Shown here piece after piece: positions 1 through 5,644 of a stretch of DNA of 7,267 nucleotides; position 1 is the first letter of the stretch; each line of letters begins with the position of its first letter. Source of the stretch: Planctomycetota bacterium (GTDB taxonomy: Bacteria; Planctomycetota; Planctomycetia; Planctomycetales; Planctomycetaceae); the NCBI GenBank assembly GCA_023429275.1, contig JAEYWB010000789.1, forward strand, positions 1 through 7,267. Reading direction: 5' to 3'. Under the pieces are notes generated by a model. The model was not told the origin of the DNA, made no database searches, and saw only the letters and a list, made by a program, of their open reading frames with translations. The translations under genes were made by a program, and so were the position numbers.

Positions 1-347
1 AGCCAGAGGTACCCCGCGATCGTGGCGGTCAGGAGCGAGACGAAGGCGACTCCGCCGAGGGCCGTCATATCGCGGCCGACTTCAGCCAGCCAGCGCGGGC
101 CGATCGGGGTCGCGAGGTCATCCGGGCGGCGGAGAGCGCGGATCGCCCAGTCGTCGAACCGGAGCGTTTTCCCCGCGACGACCTTGTCGGCAATCCAGAT
201 GAAGCCCAGCACCGCGAGCACGATCGCCAGCAGCGAAACGAGTACACCGAACTCGTAACGTCCGATGCCGTCGAGCAGCTCTCGGAGCAGCCCCCGCCGG
301 CCCGGTGCGGGCTGTTCCTGCTCGTCTTCGAAGGGAGGCGAAACCAC
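1..347 (-). CDS. PAP2-family membrane phosphatase, N-terminal part (runs off left edge)
   Basis: The N-terminal 115 residues of a gene continuing beyond base 1. The reading frame is open from a TGA at about 402-400. The best start is GTG at 347-345, because AAGGA lies 7 nt upstream (359-355). The first 30 residues are charged and cytoplasmic-looking. A hydrophobic helix follows at about residues 34-53 (core VSLLAIVLAVLGFIWIA), then an amphipathic stretch with FDDWAIRALR (64-73), TPIGPRWL (80-87) and RDMTALGG (92-99), then the start of a second helix. This order, including the R-D-x-T-A-L-G-G lead-in to the second helix, is typical of the N-terminus of PAP2 (PF01569) phosphatases such as undecaprenyl-diphosphate or phosphatidylglycerophosphate phosphatases. 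The catalytic motifs (KxxxxxxRP, PSGH, SRxxxxxHxxxD) would lie outside the window, so substrate and activity cannot be judged. It follows mqnC by 67 nt on the same strand and is probably co-transcribed. Confidence 0.85.
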   Translation of the reverse strand, partial: MVSPPFEDEQEQPAPGRRGLLRELLDGIGRYEFGVLVSLLAIVLAVLGFIWIADKVVAGKTLRFDDWAIRALRRPDDLATPIGPRWLAEVGRDMTALGGVAFVSLLTATIAGYLW

Positions 348-354
348 GCGATCG

Positions 355-359
355 TCCTT
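355..359 (-). promoter_or_regulatory. Ribosome binding site of the PAP2 gene
   Basis: AAGGA on the minus strand, 7 nt before the GTG at 347. No ATG is available near the N-terminus in this frame, so this site decides the start. A small GC stem (379-383 with 388-392) sits just upstream in the mqnC-PAP2 gap. It has no U-tract and is not a convincing terminator. Confidence 0.6.
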
Positions 360-414
360 GAGGGGGCGCGGGTATCGTCGGCCAGACGGCCGGCGGCATC
401 AAGTCCCTGCCGGG

Positions 415-1650
415 TCAGGAGGTCGCGCACGACGGCGAATTCGTCCCACACGAGCCTCCGCCGAGAACCGGCAGACCGGGCAGAGGCTTGGGGCGGGCGG
501 ATGCGTCCGCGGCAGCAGGATTGTCGACCAGTTCGTAGAAGACGTTCCTCTGACGCGGGACATAGCCCGCATCGCTGATGCAGCGGCGGATCGTTTCGAG
601 CGAGAGATGGAACACCGTTCCCGCCTGGGCGACGACGTTCTCCTCGATCATCAGGCTTCCCATGTCGTTCGCCCCGAACAGGAGAGCCATCTGGCCGACC
701 TTCTCCCCCTGGGTCACCCAGGAGGACTGGATGTTGGGGATATTGTCGAGGTAAAGCCTGGCAACCGCCTGCGTCTTGAGGTATTCGAACGCCCCCGCCT
801 CGGGGATCTTCGACATGTCGACGCCCCCCTTGCGTCCCTCTTCGGCATCGCGGCCGAACCAGGGAGCGTGGGCCGGCGTCTGGTGCGTCCAGCAGATGAA
901 CGCGGTGAAGCCATGGGAACGGTCCTGCTGCTGGCGAAGGCGGTCGAGGTGCTCGATCCGCTCCTCGAGCGTTTCGACGTGGCCGAACATCATCGTGCAG
1001 CTGCTCTTTCCGCCGAGGTCGTGCCACACCTGGTTCACTTCGAGCCAGCCGTCGGTCAGCACCTTGCCACGTGTCACGAGCTTGCGGACCCGGTCGACGA
1101 GGATCTCGCCGCCTCCCCCCGGCAGGCTTCCGAGCCCGGCCGCTTTGAGTCGTTCCAGGACGGTCTTGAGCGGCAGCTTGCTGAGCTTGTGGAAGTGGTA
1201 GATCTCGGGGGGGCTGAAGCCGTGAACGTTGATCGTCGGGAACTCCTGCCGCATCCACCGCAGCAGGTCCTCGTACCACTCGAGCGGCAGCTTGGGGTGA
1301 AGTCCTCCCTGCAGCAGGATCTGATCCCCACCGAGCTCTACGGTCTCTCGCATCTTCTCGGCGAGAACTTCTCTCGTGAGGACGTACGCCTCGGCATGAT
1401 CCACCGGCCGATAGAACGCACAGAAGTCGCAGACCGCGGCGCAGACGTTCGAGTAGTTGATGTTCCGATCGATGTTGTAGGTGCGGTATGGCTCCGGATG
1501 AAGTCGCCGCGTCACGGCATCCGCGGCCGCGCCGAGGGCCGCCAGATAGTGCGACATGAGGAGCTCGACCCCTTCGGCCGGGGTGAGGCGTTCCCCGGCG
1601 ACCGCTTTACGGAGGATGTGCTCGATCGCGGGAGGAGTGACGGAAATCAT
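415..1650 (-). CDS. mqnC: Cyclic dehypoxanthinyl futalosine synthase (radical SAM, menaquinone biosynthesis)
   Basis: A 411-residue radical SAM enzyme of the futalosine route to menaquinone, converting dehypoxanthine futalosine to its cyclic form in the cytoplasm. The [4Fe-4S]/SAM motif CxxxCxxC is at residues 70-77 (CAAVCDFC), preceded by NINYSNVC. Family blocks follow in order: ILLQGGLHP (111-119), HGFSPPEI (143-150), SLPGGGGEILVDRVRK (175-190), MMFGHVET (220-227), ARLYLDNIPNIQSSWVTQG (297-315) and FGANDMGSLMIEENVV (325-340). These blocks separate MqnC from the related MqnE and CofH proteins. ATG 1650 is chosen because MqnC homology begins a few residues later. The frame stays open 89 codons further upstream, but that part is arginine- and serine-rich without resemblance to the family. 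No strong Shine-Dalgarno sequence precedes the ATG. At 411 residues it is somewhat longer than usual, through a longer loop at about 256-285 and a Pro/Gly/Ser-rich tail after residue 375. Confidence 0.93.
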   Translation of the reverse strand: MISVTPPAIEHILRKAVAGERLTPAEGVELLMSHYLAALGAAADAVTRRLHPEPYRTYNIDRNINYSNVCAAVCDFCAFYRPVDHAEAYVLTREVLAEKMRETVELGGDQILLQGGLHPKLPLEWYEDLLRWMRQEFPTINVHGFSPPEIYHFHKLSKLPLKTVLERLKAAGLGSLPGGGGEILVDRVRKLVTRGKVLTDGWLEVNQVWHDLGGKSSCTMMFGHVETLEERIEHLDRLRQQQDRSHGFTAFICWTHQTPAHAPWFGRDAEEGRKGGVDMSKIPEAGAFEYLKTQAVARLYLDNIPNIQSSWVTQGEKVGQMALLFGANDMGSLMIEENVVAQAGTVFHLSLETIRRCISDAGYVPRQRNVFYELVDNPAAADASARPKPLPGLPVLGGGSCGTNSPSCATS

Positions 1651-1682
1651 CGACGGATCCAGTACGGAACAGGGCAGACCGG

Positions 1683-1710
1683 ATTGTAGGGGGACCGGCC
1701 CGGTATCCAA
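1683..1710 (-). promoter_or_regulatory. Predicted sigma-70-type promoter of mqnC
   Basis: Read on the minus strand: -35 TTGGAT (1710-1705), 16-nt spacer, -10 TACAAT (1688-1683, five of six matches to TATAAT). Transcription would start near 1676, giving a leader of about 26 nt before the mqnC ATG. The -35 is weak beyond its TTG. The same heptamer CTACAAT forms the -10 of the gene at 5645. Confidence 0.5.
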
Positions 1711-1736
1711 CCGTCGAGCACTCAGGGACTTAACGC

Positions 1737-1748
1737 AGTTCCCGAACT
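1737..1748. repeat. Short dyad AGTTC-CC-GAACT
   Basis: A perfect 5-bp dyad with a CC centre, 27 nt upstream of the predicted mqnC -35 box. It also overlaps an imperfect pairing of GGGACT (1725-1730) with AGTTCCC (1737-1743). It could bind a regulator, but dyads this short arise easily by chance. Confidence 0.25.
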
Positions 1749-1779
1749 TCGATCCCACGTCTCGTACGTCGACGGACGA

Positions 1780-1810
1780 CAGTCCCCACTCCCCCGGGAG
1801 TGGGGTACTG
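1780..1810. repeat. Strong inverted repeat (hairpin) in the divergent intergenic region
   Basis: CCCCACTCCC (1784-1793) is perfectly complementary to GGGAGTGGGG (1796-1805) across a 2-nt CC centre. The outer arms CAGT (1780-1783) and ACTG (1807-1810) also pair, with a single bulged T at 1806, giving 14 paired positions in 31 nt. In RNA the innermost pair would open to form a loop. No T-tract follows on either strand, so it does not look like an ordinary Rho-independent terminator. It lies about 100 nt outside the predicted mqnC transcript. It could be an operator, a leader structure for the rightward operon if that promoter lies further upstream, or one copy of a dispersed intergenic repeat. 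Confidence 0.75.
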
Positions 1811-1885
1811 CTTGCCTTCCTGGAGGGCCATGCCCCCAAATCAACCCGAGTCCGGCGTTCGAGGTGGAGAGCTGTCGCAATAACA

Positions 1886-1899
1886 TCAGTCCCGACTGA
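1886..1899. repeat. Short dyad TCAGTC-CC-GACTGA
   Basis: A perfect 6-bp dyad with a CC centre, about 93 nt upstream of the DUF1501 start and just upstream of the weak candidate -35 box at 1910. It shares the CCCGA core with the dyad at 1737. It may be an operator for the rightward operon; the call rests on symmetry alone. Confidence 0.3.
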
Positions 1900-1909
1900 A
1901 CGCATAGAC

Positions 1910-1938
1910 TTGCTCAATTGCGTGGCAGACCGGAAAAT
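1910..1938 (+). promoter_or_regulatory. Weak candidate promoter of the DUF1501-DUF1549/1553 operon
   Basis: TTGCTC (1910-1915), 17-nt spacer, GAAAAT (1933-1938). It matches the sigma-70 consensus at only three of six and four of six positions, but sits at a sensible distance (leader about 45 nt) in the AT-richer part of the intergenic region. An extracytoplasmic-function sigma factor could equally drive this operon from a site I cannot recognise. Confidence 0.25.
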
Positions 1939-1981
1939 CTTCTGACCAGTTTGCTGCCGCCAAATCTTCCACGTCTACGCC

Positions 1982-1985
1982 GGAG
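1982..1985 (+). promoter_or_regulatory. Ribosome binding site of the DUF1501 gene
   Basis: GGAG with a 6-nt gap to the TTG at 1992. No ATG or GTG lies in this frame between the upstream stop (TAG at 1905-1907) and the Tat motif, so this site supports TTG as the start. Confidence 0.6.
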
Positions 1986-1991
1986 CGCTCC

Positions 1992-3413
1992 TTGTCCGGA
2001 CTGGCCGAATCGCGACGTGCGTTTCTCCTGCAGGCCGGCGGGGGATTCGGTGCCATTGCCGCCTCGGCCCTCTTGCAGGCAGATAGGCCCTCGTTCGCTT
2101 TGGAAGGAGACTCAGGAGGCACACGCCAGCTTGCACGCCCGCACGTTCTGCCCCGGGCGACCCGGGTGATCTACCTCTTCATGCATGGCGGGCCGAGCCA
2201 TGTCGACCTGTTCGATCCCAAGCCGGAGCTGAGCCGTTACTCCGGCCAGCCGATTCCGGACAGCTTCGGCCAGATCATGACCCGCCGGAACGTCGGCAGG
2301 AATCCGCTTCTGGCTCCCGTCCGCCCATTCCGGCCCCGGGGCGAGTCCGGGATCGAGATCAGCGACTTCCTGCCGCATCTCTCCCAGTGTGCCGATGAGC
2401 TGTGCGTCCTGCGGAGCTGTCATGGCGACAGCGTCAACCATCCGCAGTCGGTCTACCAGATGAACACCGGCAGCATCCTGATGGGGAAGCCGAGCCTGGG
2501 GGCCTGGGTGAGCTACGGCCTCGGGAGCGAGAACGCGAACCTCCCGGCCTTCGTCGTCATGCCCGACCCGGGGGGCGGGCTCAAAGGCGGCCCTCCCGCC
2601 TGGGGGAGCGGATTTCTTCCGGCGACGTTTCAGGGGACGACGGTTCGGCCCGGGACGAGCCCGATCCTGCATCTCGAACGGCCAGCCGGAGTCTCAGAGG
2701 CGCGGCAGAGACGGATGCTCGACTTCCTGCAGTCCCGGAACGCGGAGCACCTCGCGGCCCGTGACTTCGACACCGAGCTCAGCGCACGGATCGACGCCTA
2801 CGAGCTCGCTTTCCGGATGCAGACGACCGCCCCGGCGCTCGTGAACATCGAGGAGGAAACAGCCGCGACGCACGAGCTGTACGGGCTCAACGATAGGGAG
2901 ACTCGCGAGTTCGGAACGCGGTGCCTCCTGGCCCGGCGGATGATCGAGCGAGGCGTCCGATTCGTGCAGCTCTACTCGGGAGACACAAACGGGTGGGATG
3001 CACACGACAACGTCGACAAAAACCACTCGCGTTACTGCCTCGCGACCGACAAGCCGGTCGCCGGCCTGCTGACGGACCTTCGGCAGCGGGGGCTCTTCGA
3101 AGACACGCTCGTCATCTGGGGGGGAGAGTTCGGCCGGATGCCGATGAGCGAACAAGGGAAGGGGAGAGATCACAACCCCTGGGGCTATTCCGTCTGGCTG
3201 GCAGGAGGGGGTGTCCGCGGCGGGATGACGTACGGCTCGACCGATGCCATCGGCCTGCGGGCCGAAGAGAAGCCTGTTCACATCCATGACCTGCATGCAA
3301 CGCTCCTGCATCTCCTCGGCATCGACCACGAGAAGCTGACGTACTTCCACAACGGTCGGGACCATCGGTTGACCGACGTCGCGGGAAAGGTGGTCGAGGA
3401 GATCCTCGCGTGA
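1992..3413 (+). CDS. DUF1501 family protein, Tat-exported
   Basis: A 473-residue DUF1501 (PF07394) protein, full length for the family. The fold is related to the alkaline phosphatase/sulfatase superfamily, but no reaction has been established. The N-terminus carries a twin-arginine signal, SRRAFLL (residues 7-13), and a Gly/Ala-rich hydrophobic stretch, so folded export is expected. Family blocks seen: FMHGGPSHVDLFDPKP (63-78), SCHGDSVNHPQSVYQMNTG (142-160), GRPG-type Pro/Gly segments around 190-206, GWDAHDN (334-340), IWGGEFGRMP (375-384), GRDHNPWGYSVWLAGGG (391-407) and HDLHATLLHLLGIDHEKLTY (432-451). The conserved Asp and His residues are where metal ligands lie in the superfamily; assigning them here is inference. 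The start is TTG at 1992, supported by GGAG and by the position of the Tat motif. Its stop overlaps the next gene by 4 nt, so the two are probably translated together. Confidence 0.93.
   Translation: MSGLAESRRAFLLQAGGGFGAIAASALLQADRPSFALEGDSGGTRQLARPHVLPRATRVIYLFMHGGPSHVDLFDPKPELSRYSGQPIPDSFGQIMTRRNVGRNPLLAPVRPFRPRGESGIEISDFLPHLSQCADELCVLRSCHGDSVNHPQSVYQMNTGSILMGKPSLGAWVSYGLGSENANLPAFVVMPDPGGGLKGGPPAWGSGFLPATFQGTTVRPGTSPILHLERPAGVSEARQRRMLDFLQSRNAEHLAARDFDTELSARIDAYELAFRMQTTAPALVNIEEETAATHELYGLNDRETREFGTRCLLARRMIERGVRFVQLYSGDTNGWDAHDNVDKNHSRYCLATDKPVAGLLTDLRQRGLFEDTLVIWGGEFGRMPMSEQGKGRDHNPWGYSVWLAGGGVRGGMTYGSTDAIGLRAEEKPVHIHDLHATLLHLLGIDHEKLTYFHNGRDHRLTDVAGKVVEEILA
3396..3401 (+). promoter_or_regulatory. 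Ribosome binding site of the DUF1549/DUF1553 gene
   Basis: GAGGAG inside the 3' end of the DUF1501 gene, 8 nt before the GTG at 3410. It supports a start overlapping the upstream TGA stop (GTGA), an arrangement for coupled translation. Confidence 0.6.
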
Positions 3414-5338
3414 CCTTCGCCCGCTGGATCATCGCCGCGGCTCTTCTACTCAGCGCCTCTCTTTCGCGAGGAGCGGATCCGCCCGAGACGCCGATCGAAG
3501 AGTACGATCGCGAGCACTGGTCATTTCGCCCGATCTCGCGACCGAGGGTCCCTGATGTCGCCGCTCCGGAGTGGTGCCGGACTCCCGTGGATCGATTTAT
3601 CCTGCGAGCTCTCGAAGGGCGGCGACTCTCCCCCGCCGCGGAGGCTGATCCGCTGACGCTCCTTCGCCGCGTCACCTTCGACCTCACGGGTCTTCCGCCG
3701 ACGGAGGACGAAGTCGCGACGTTCCTGGCGGACCAGGCCGACGAGCGGGCCCGGGTCGAGCCGCCCCATTCCGCCTATGAGAGTCTCGTCGATCGGCTCC
3801 TGGCGAGCCCGGCCTACGGCGAACGGGCCGCCCAGTTCTGGCTCGACCTGGCGCGGTTTGCGGAGACAGACGGCTTCGAGCATGACAAGGTCCGGCCGGA
3901 AGCCTGGCGATACCGCGACTGGGTGATCCAGGCGCTGAACTCCGACATGCCGTACGCCCGCTTCGTCTCCGAGCAGATTGCGGGAGATGAGATTGCCCCC
4001 AGCGAGCCAGCCGCCGCCATCGCGACGGGATTCCTGCTCGCCGGGCCGGACATGCCGGACATCAACCTGCAGGAGGAACGGCGGCACGAGTTCTTCAACG
4101 GGATGACCGCCAACGTCGGCGAGGTCCTGCTCGGGCTGCAGTTCGGTTGTGCCCAGTGCCACGACCACAAGACCGATCCGATCTCACAGTACGACTTCTA
4201 CCGGCTGCGGGCGTTCTTCGACTCGATGGACGTGCTCGGAGCGATGGAGAAGGAGGAGCAGGCGGACACGGACGCGAAGGTGGTCCGCACGGGGTTGCGA
4301 GTCGCTCGCAACGCACGGAAGCCGTACGAAAGCCACCTTGCTCTCCGGGGGGACTTCCGGCGTCCCGGTCCCGTCGTCGAGCCGCAGTTTCCGAGAGTCG
4401 TTGACTGGGCTCAGCATTCCGCGACACCAAGAGAGGCCGGCGAGCCGCGATCCCCTGCAGGACGACGGACGGCGCTCGCGCGCTGGATCACCAGTCCGAA
4501 GAATCCGCTCACCGCGCGGGTCATCGTCAACCGCCTCTGGCAGCAGCATTTCGGCGCGGGACTCGTCGGGACGCCGAGCGACTTCGGCCTGATGGGATTT
4601 CCCCCGACGCATCCCGAATTGCTCGACTGGCTCGCATCCGAGTTTGAACGACAGGGAGGAAGCCTCAAGAGTTTTCATCGACTGCTCGTGACCTCCGCGG
4701 TCTACCGCACCGCAAGCCGCCCCTCCGCTGCGGAGGGGGTGGACGCAACCTGGCATGCGTTGACGGCCGCCGATCCCGCGAACGAACTCCTCGGCCGGTT
4801 CCGCCGCCGCCGTCTCGATGGTGAGTCGCTCCGGGACGCGCTGCTGATGGTCTCGGGACGACTCAACAGCACATCAGGGGGACCTGGAGTCCGTCCGCCG
4901 CTTCCGCCGGAGGTCGTCGGGACACTGCTCCGGGACCAATGGGTCGTGACGAAGAATCCTGCCGACCATGTCCGGCGAAGCATCTACCTTTTCGCGAGGC
5001 GGAACCTCCGGTTCCCGCTTCTCGAGGTCTTCGACAAGCCCGACACGAACATCAGTTGCCCGCGGCGGATGACAACGACGATCGCGCCGCAGGCGCTGCA
5101 CCTGATGAATTCGGAATTCGCGCAGAACTGTGCACATGAGATTTCCGAGCGGGTCATGGATGCCGACTCAGATCCGACGCGGCGTATCAGTTCGTGCTAC
5201 CGGGACCTGTATGGCCGGCTGCCCTCTCCCTCTGAGACGGAAGCCTGCATCAAGTTCGTCAAAGACGGTCGAAGTGAGGCGTGGCGCGATCTCTGCCTCG
5301 CTCTCCTCAATGCCAATGAGTTTGTCACGCTCGATTGA
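3410..5338 (+). CDS. DUF1549/DUF1553 secreted protein lacking the N-terminal planctomycete cytochrome domain
   Basis: A 642-residue secreted protein of the planctomycete DUF1549 (PF07583, about residues 55-270) plus DUF1553 (PF07587, about 350-615) type; function unknown. A signal peptide is visible: MTFARW, a hydrophobic core IIAAALLLSA, and likely cleavage near SRGA (about residue 22). DUF1549 marks are HWSFRPI (36-42), PVDRFIL (59-65), RRVTFDLTGLPPTEDEV (86-102), FWLDLARFAETDGFEHD (143-159) and GCAQCHDHKTDPISQYDFY (246-264). The last contains CxxCH (C247, C250, H251), a possible covalent haem site. DUF1553 marks are NPLTARVIVNRLWQQHFGAG (365-384), TPSDFGLMGFPPTHPELLDW (388-407), RRSIYLFARRN (522-532) and TTIAPQALHLMN (556-567). 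Many relatives are longer and begin with a PSCyt1 domain (PF07635); here DUF1549 follows the signal peptide almost directly. The GTG start overlaps the DUF1501 stop. Confidence 0.93.
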   Translation: MTFARWIIAAALLLSASLSRGADPPETPIEEYDREHWSFRPISRPRVPDVAAPEWCRTPVDRFILRALEGRRLSPAAEADPLTLLRRVTFDLTGLPPTEDEVATFLADQADERARVEPPHSAYESLVDRLLASPAYGERAAQFWLDLARFAETDGFEHDKVRPEAWRYRDWVIQALNSDMPYARFVSEQIAGDEIAPSEPAAAIATGFLLAGPDMPDINLQEERRHEFFNGMTANVGEVLLGLQFGCAQCHDHKTDPISQYDFYRLRAFFDSMDVLGAMEKEEQADTDAKVVRTGLRVARNARKPYESHLALRGDFRRPGPVVEPQFPRVVDWAQHSATPREAGEPRSPAGRRTALARWITSPKNPLTARVIVNRLWQQHFGAGLVGTPSDFGLMGFPPTHPELLDWLASEFERQGGSLKSFHRLLVTSAVYRTASRPSAAEGVDATWHALTAADPANELLGRFRRRRLDGESLRDALLMVSGRLNSTSGGPGVRPPLPPEVVGTLLRDQWVVTKNPADHVRRSIYLFARRNLRFPLLEVFDKPDTNISCPRRMTTTIAPQALHLMNSEFAQNCAHEISERVMDADSDPTRRISSCYRDLYGRLPSPSETEACIKFVKDGRSEAWRDLCLALLNANEFVTLD

Positions 5339-5376
5339 CGCGTCCAGGCGGCATGTTTCGCGAGAGTCTGGACGCG
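5339..5376 (+). terminator. Hairpin directly after the DUF1549/DUF1553 stop codon, possible transcript end
   Basis: CGCGTCCAG (5339-5347) and CTGGACGCG (5368-5376) are a perfect 9-bp inverted repeat with a 20-nt loop, beginning on the base after the TGA. No T-tract follows, so a classical Rho-independent terminator is not supported. It may stabilise the 3' end or mark a Rho-dependent end. Position and symmetry are seen; the role is inferred. Confidence 0.4.
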
Positions 5377-5409
5377 ATGTGCCCTCAACTCACAGGAATC
5401 GGAGGTCAC

Positions 5410-5425
5410 GACGAGACGACTCGTC
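5410..5425. repeat. Short dyad GACGAG-ACGA-CTCGTC
   Basis: A perfect 6-bp dyad with a 4-nt centre in the intergenic region. It could extend the folded 3' region of the upstream operon, but it is short and GC-rich enough to be chance. Confidence 0.3.
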
Positions 5426-5467
5426 CTGCATGAGCGGCATCGCACAGCCGGCAGTGACGAAAGCCAT

Positions 5468-5490
5468 TTTCAAGATGATCGATCTTGAAA
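5468..5490. repeat. AT-rich perfect palindrome TTTCAAGAT-GATCG-ATCTTGAAA
   Basis: Two perfect 9-bp arms (5468-5476 and 5482-5490) around a 5-nt centre. It stands out because it is AT-rich in very GC-rich surroundings, about 100 nt upstream of the predicted promoter of the Tat protein gene. No T-tract follows on either strand. The compact 23-bp symmetrical form is like a binding site for a dimeric regulator, though a transcript hairpin is possible. Confidence 0.5.
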
Positions 5491-5572
5491 TCGCGTTGTA
5501 GGTCCCCGCCATGATCCCCCTCGAACCTGCCTTTCCATCCCTCGAGTCAAACGAGATCACGCCAGATTCCGT

Positions 5573-5587
5573 TCTCCGTGGCGGAGA
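5573..5587. repeat. Dyad TCTCCG-TGG-CGGAGA beside the -35 box
   Basis: A perfect 6-bp dyad with a 3-nt centre, ending 1 nt before the predicted -35 element at 5589. The position would suit an operator or activator site, but there is no independent support. Confidence 0.3.
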
Positions 5588-5588
5588 G

Positions 5589-5618
5589 TTCAGATCTCGG
5601 AGTTGAGTCGGCTACAAT
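5589..5618 (+). promoter_or_regulatory. Predicted sigma-70-type promoter of the Tat protein gene
   Basis: -35 TTCAGA (5589-5594, four of six), 18-nt spacer, -10 TACAAT (5613-5618, five of six). Transcription would begin near 5625, leaving a leader of about 20 nt that still contains the ribosome binding site. The CTACAAT heptamer is the same as at the mqnC promoter. It implies the last gene is transcribed independently of the DUF1501 operon. Confidence 0.55.
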
Positions 5619-5632
5619 GCGGTTCACCCAAT

Positions 5633-5637
5633 GGAGA
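5633..5637 (+). promoter_or_regulatory. Ribosome binding site deciding the start of the Tat protein gene
   Basis: GGAGA with a 7-nt gap to ATG 5645. It favours this start over the in-frame TTG at 5603, which lies upstream of the predicted transcription start and would push the Tat motif 14 residues inward. Confidence 0.7.
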
Positions 5638-5644
5638 ACCGTTC

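Larger units (their letters stand above)
1651..1991. other. Divergent intergenic region between mqnC and the DUF1501 gene
   Basis: 341 nt separating two divergent genes. It holds the predicted mqnC promoter, a strong hairpin (1780-1810), two short dyads (1737-1748 and 1886-1899) and a weak candidate promoter for the rightward genes. Its right end, about 1865-1970, is visibly richer in A and T than the coding DNA. I found no tRNA, known riboswitch or small coding gene with a credible ribosome binding site. The open frames that cross it are extensions or shadows of the flanking genes. Confidence 0.7.
5339..5644. other. Intergenic region with several hairpins and the promoter of the next gene
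   Basis: 306 nt between the DUF1549/DUF1553 stop and the start of the Tat protein gene. It contains inverted repeats at 5339-5376, 5410-5425, 5468-5490 and 5573-5587, and a promoter at 5589-5618. A frame from the upstream region stays open to 5501, but it overlaps the DUF1553 gene in another frame, has no family resemblance and no usable ribosome binding site. I see no RNA gene. Confidence 0.65.

Noticed and set aside
65..1279. 404-codon minus-strand frame overlapping mqnC and the PAP2 gene
   Set aside because: It is in the wrong frame relative to both recognisable proteins and its translation is Arg/Ser/Pro-rich without motifs.
265..1689. 474-codon plus-strand frame opposite mqnC
   Set aside because: It is an antisense shadow of mqnC in GC-rich DNA. 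It has no family resemblance, while the minus strand gives a complete MqnC with its CxxxCxxC motif.
1691..1780. Possible tRNA, because of TTCGATCCC resembling a T-loop
   Set aside because: The matching 5' side of the T-stem, the anticodon arm and an acceptor stem cannot be built on either strand.
1651..1917. 89-codon upstream extension of mqnC
   Set aside because: It would run through the predicted mqnC promoter and the strong hairpin, it is compositionally unlike MqnC, and MqnC homology starts just after ATG 1650.
5130..5501. 123-codon plus-strand frame covering the end of the DUF1553 gene and the intergenic region
   Set aside because: Its first half overlaps DUF1553 in another frame, it runs through two hairpins, and it has no recognisable domain or ribosome binding site.
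5603..5644. Earlier TTG start of the Tat protein gene
   Set aside because: It overlaps the predicted -10 region, and the ATG at 5645 has GGAGA at ideal spacing and places the Tat motif at residue 6.
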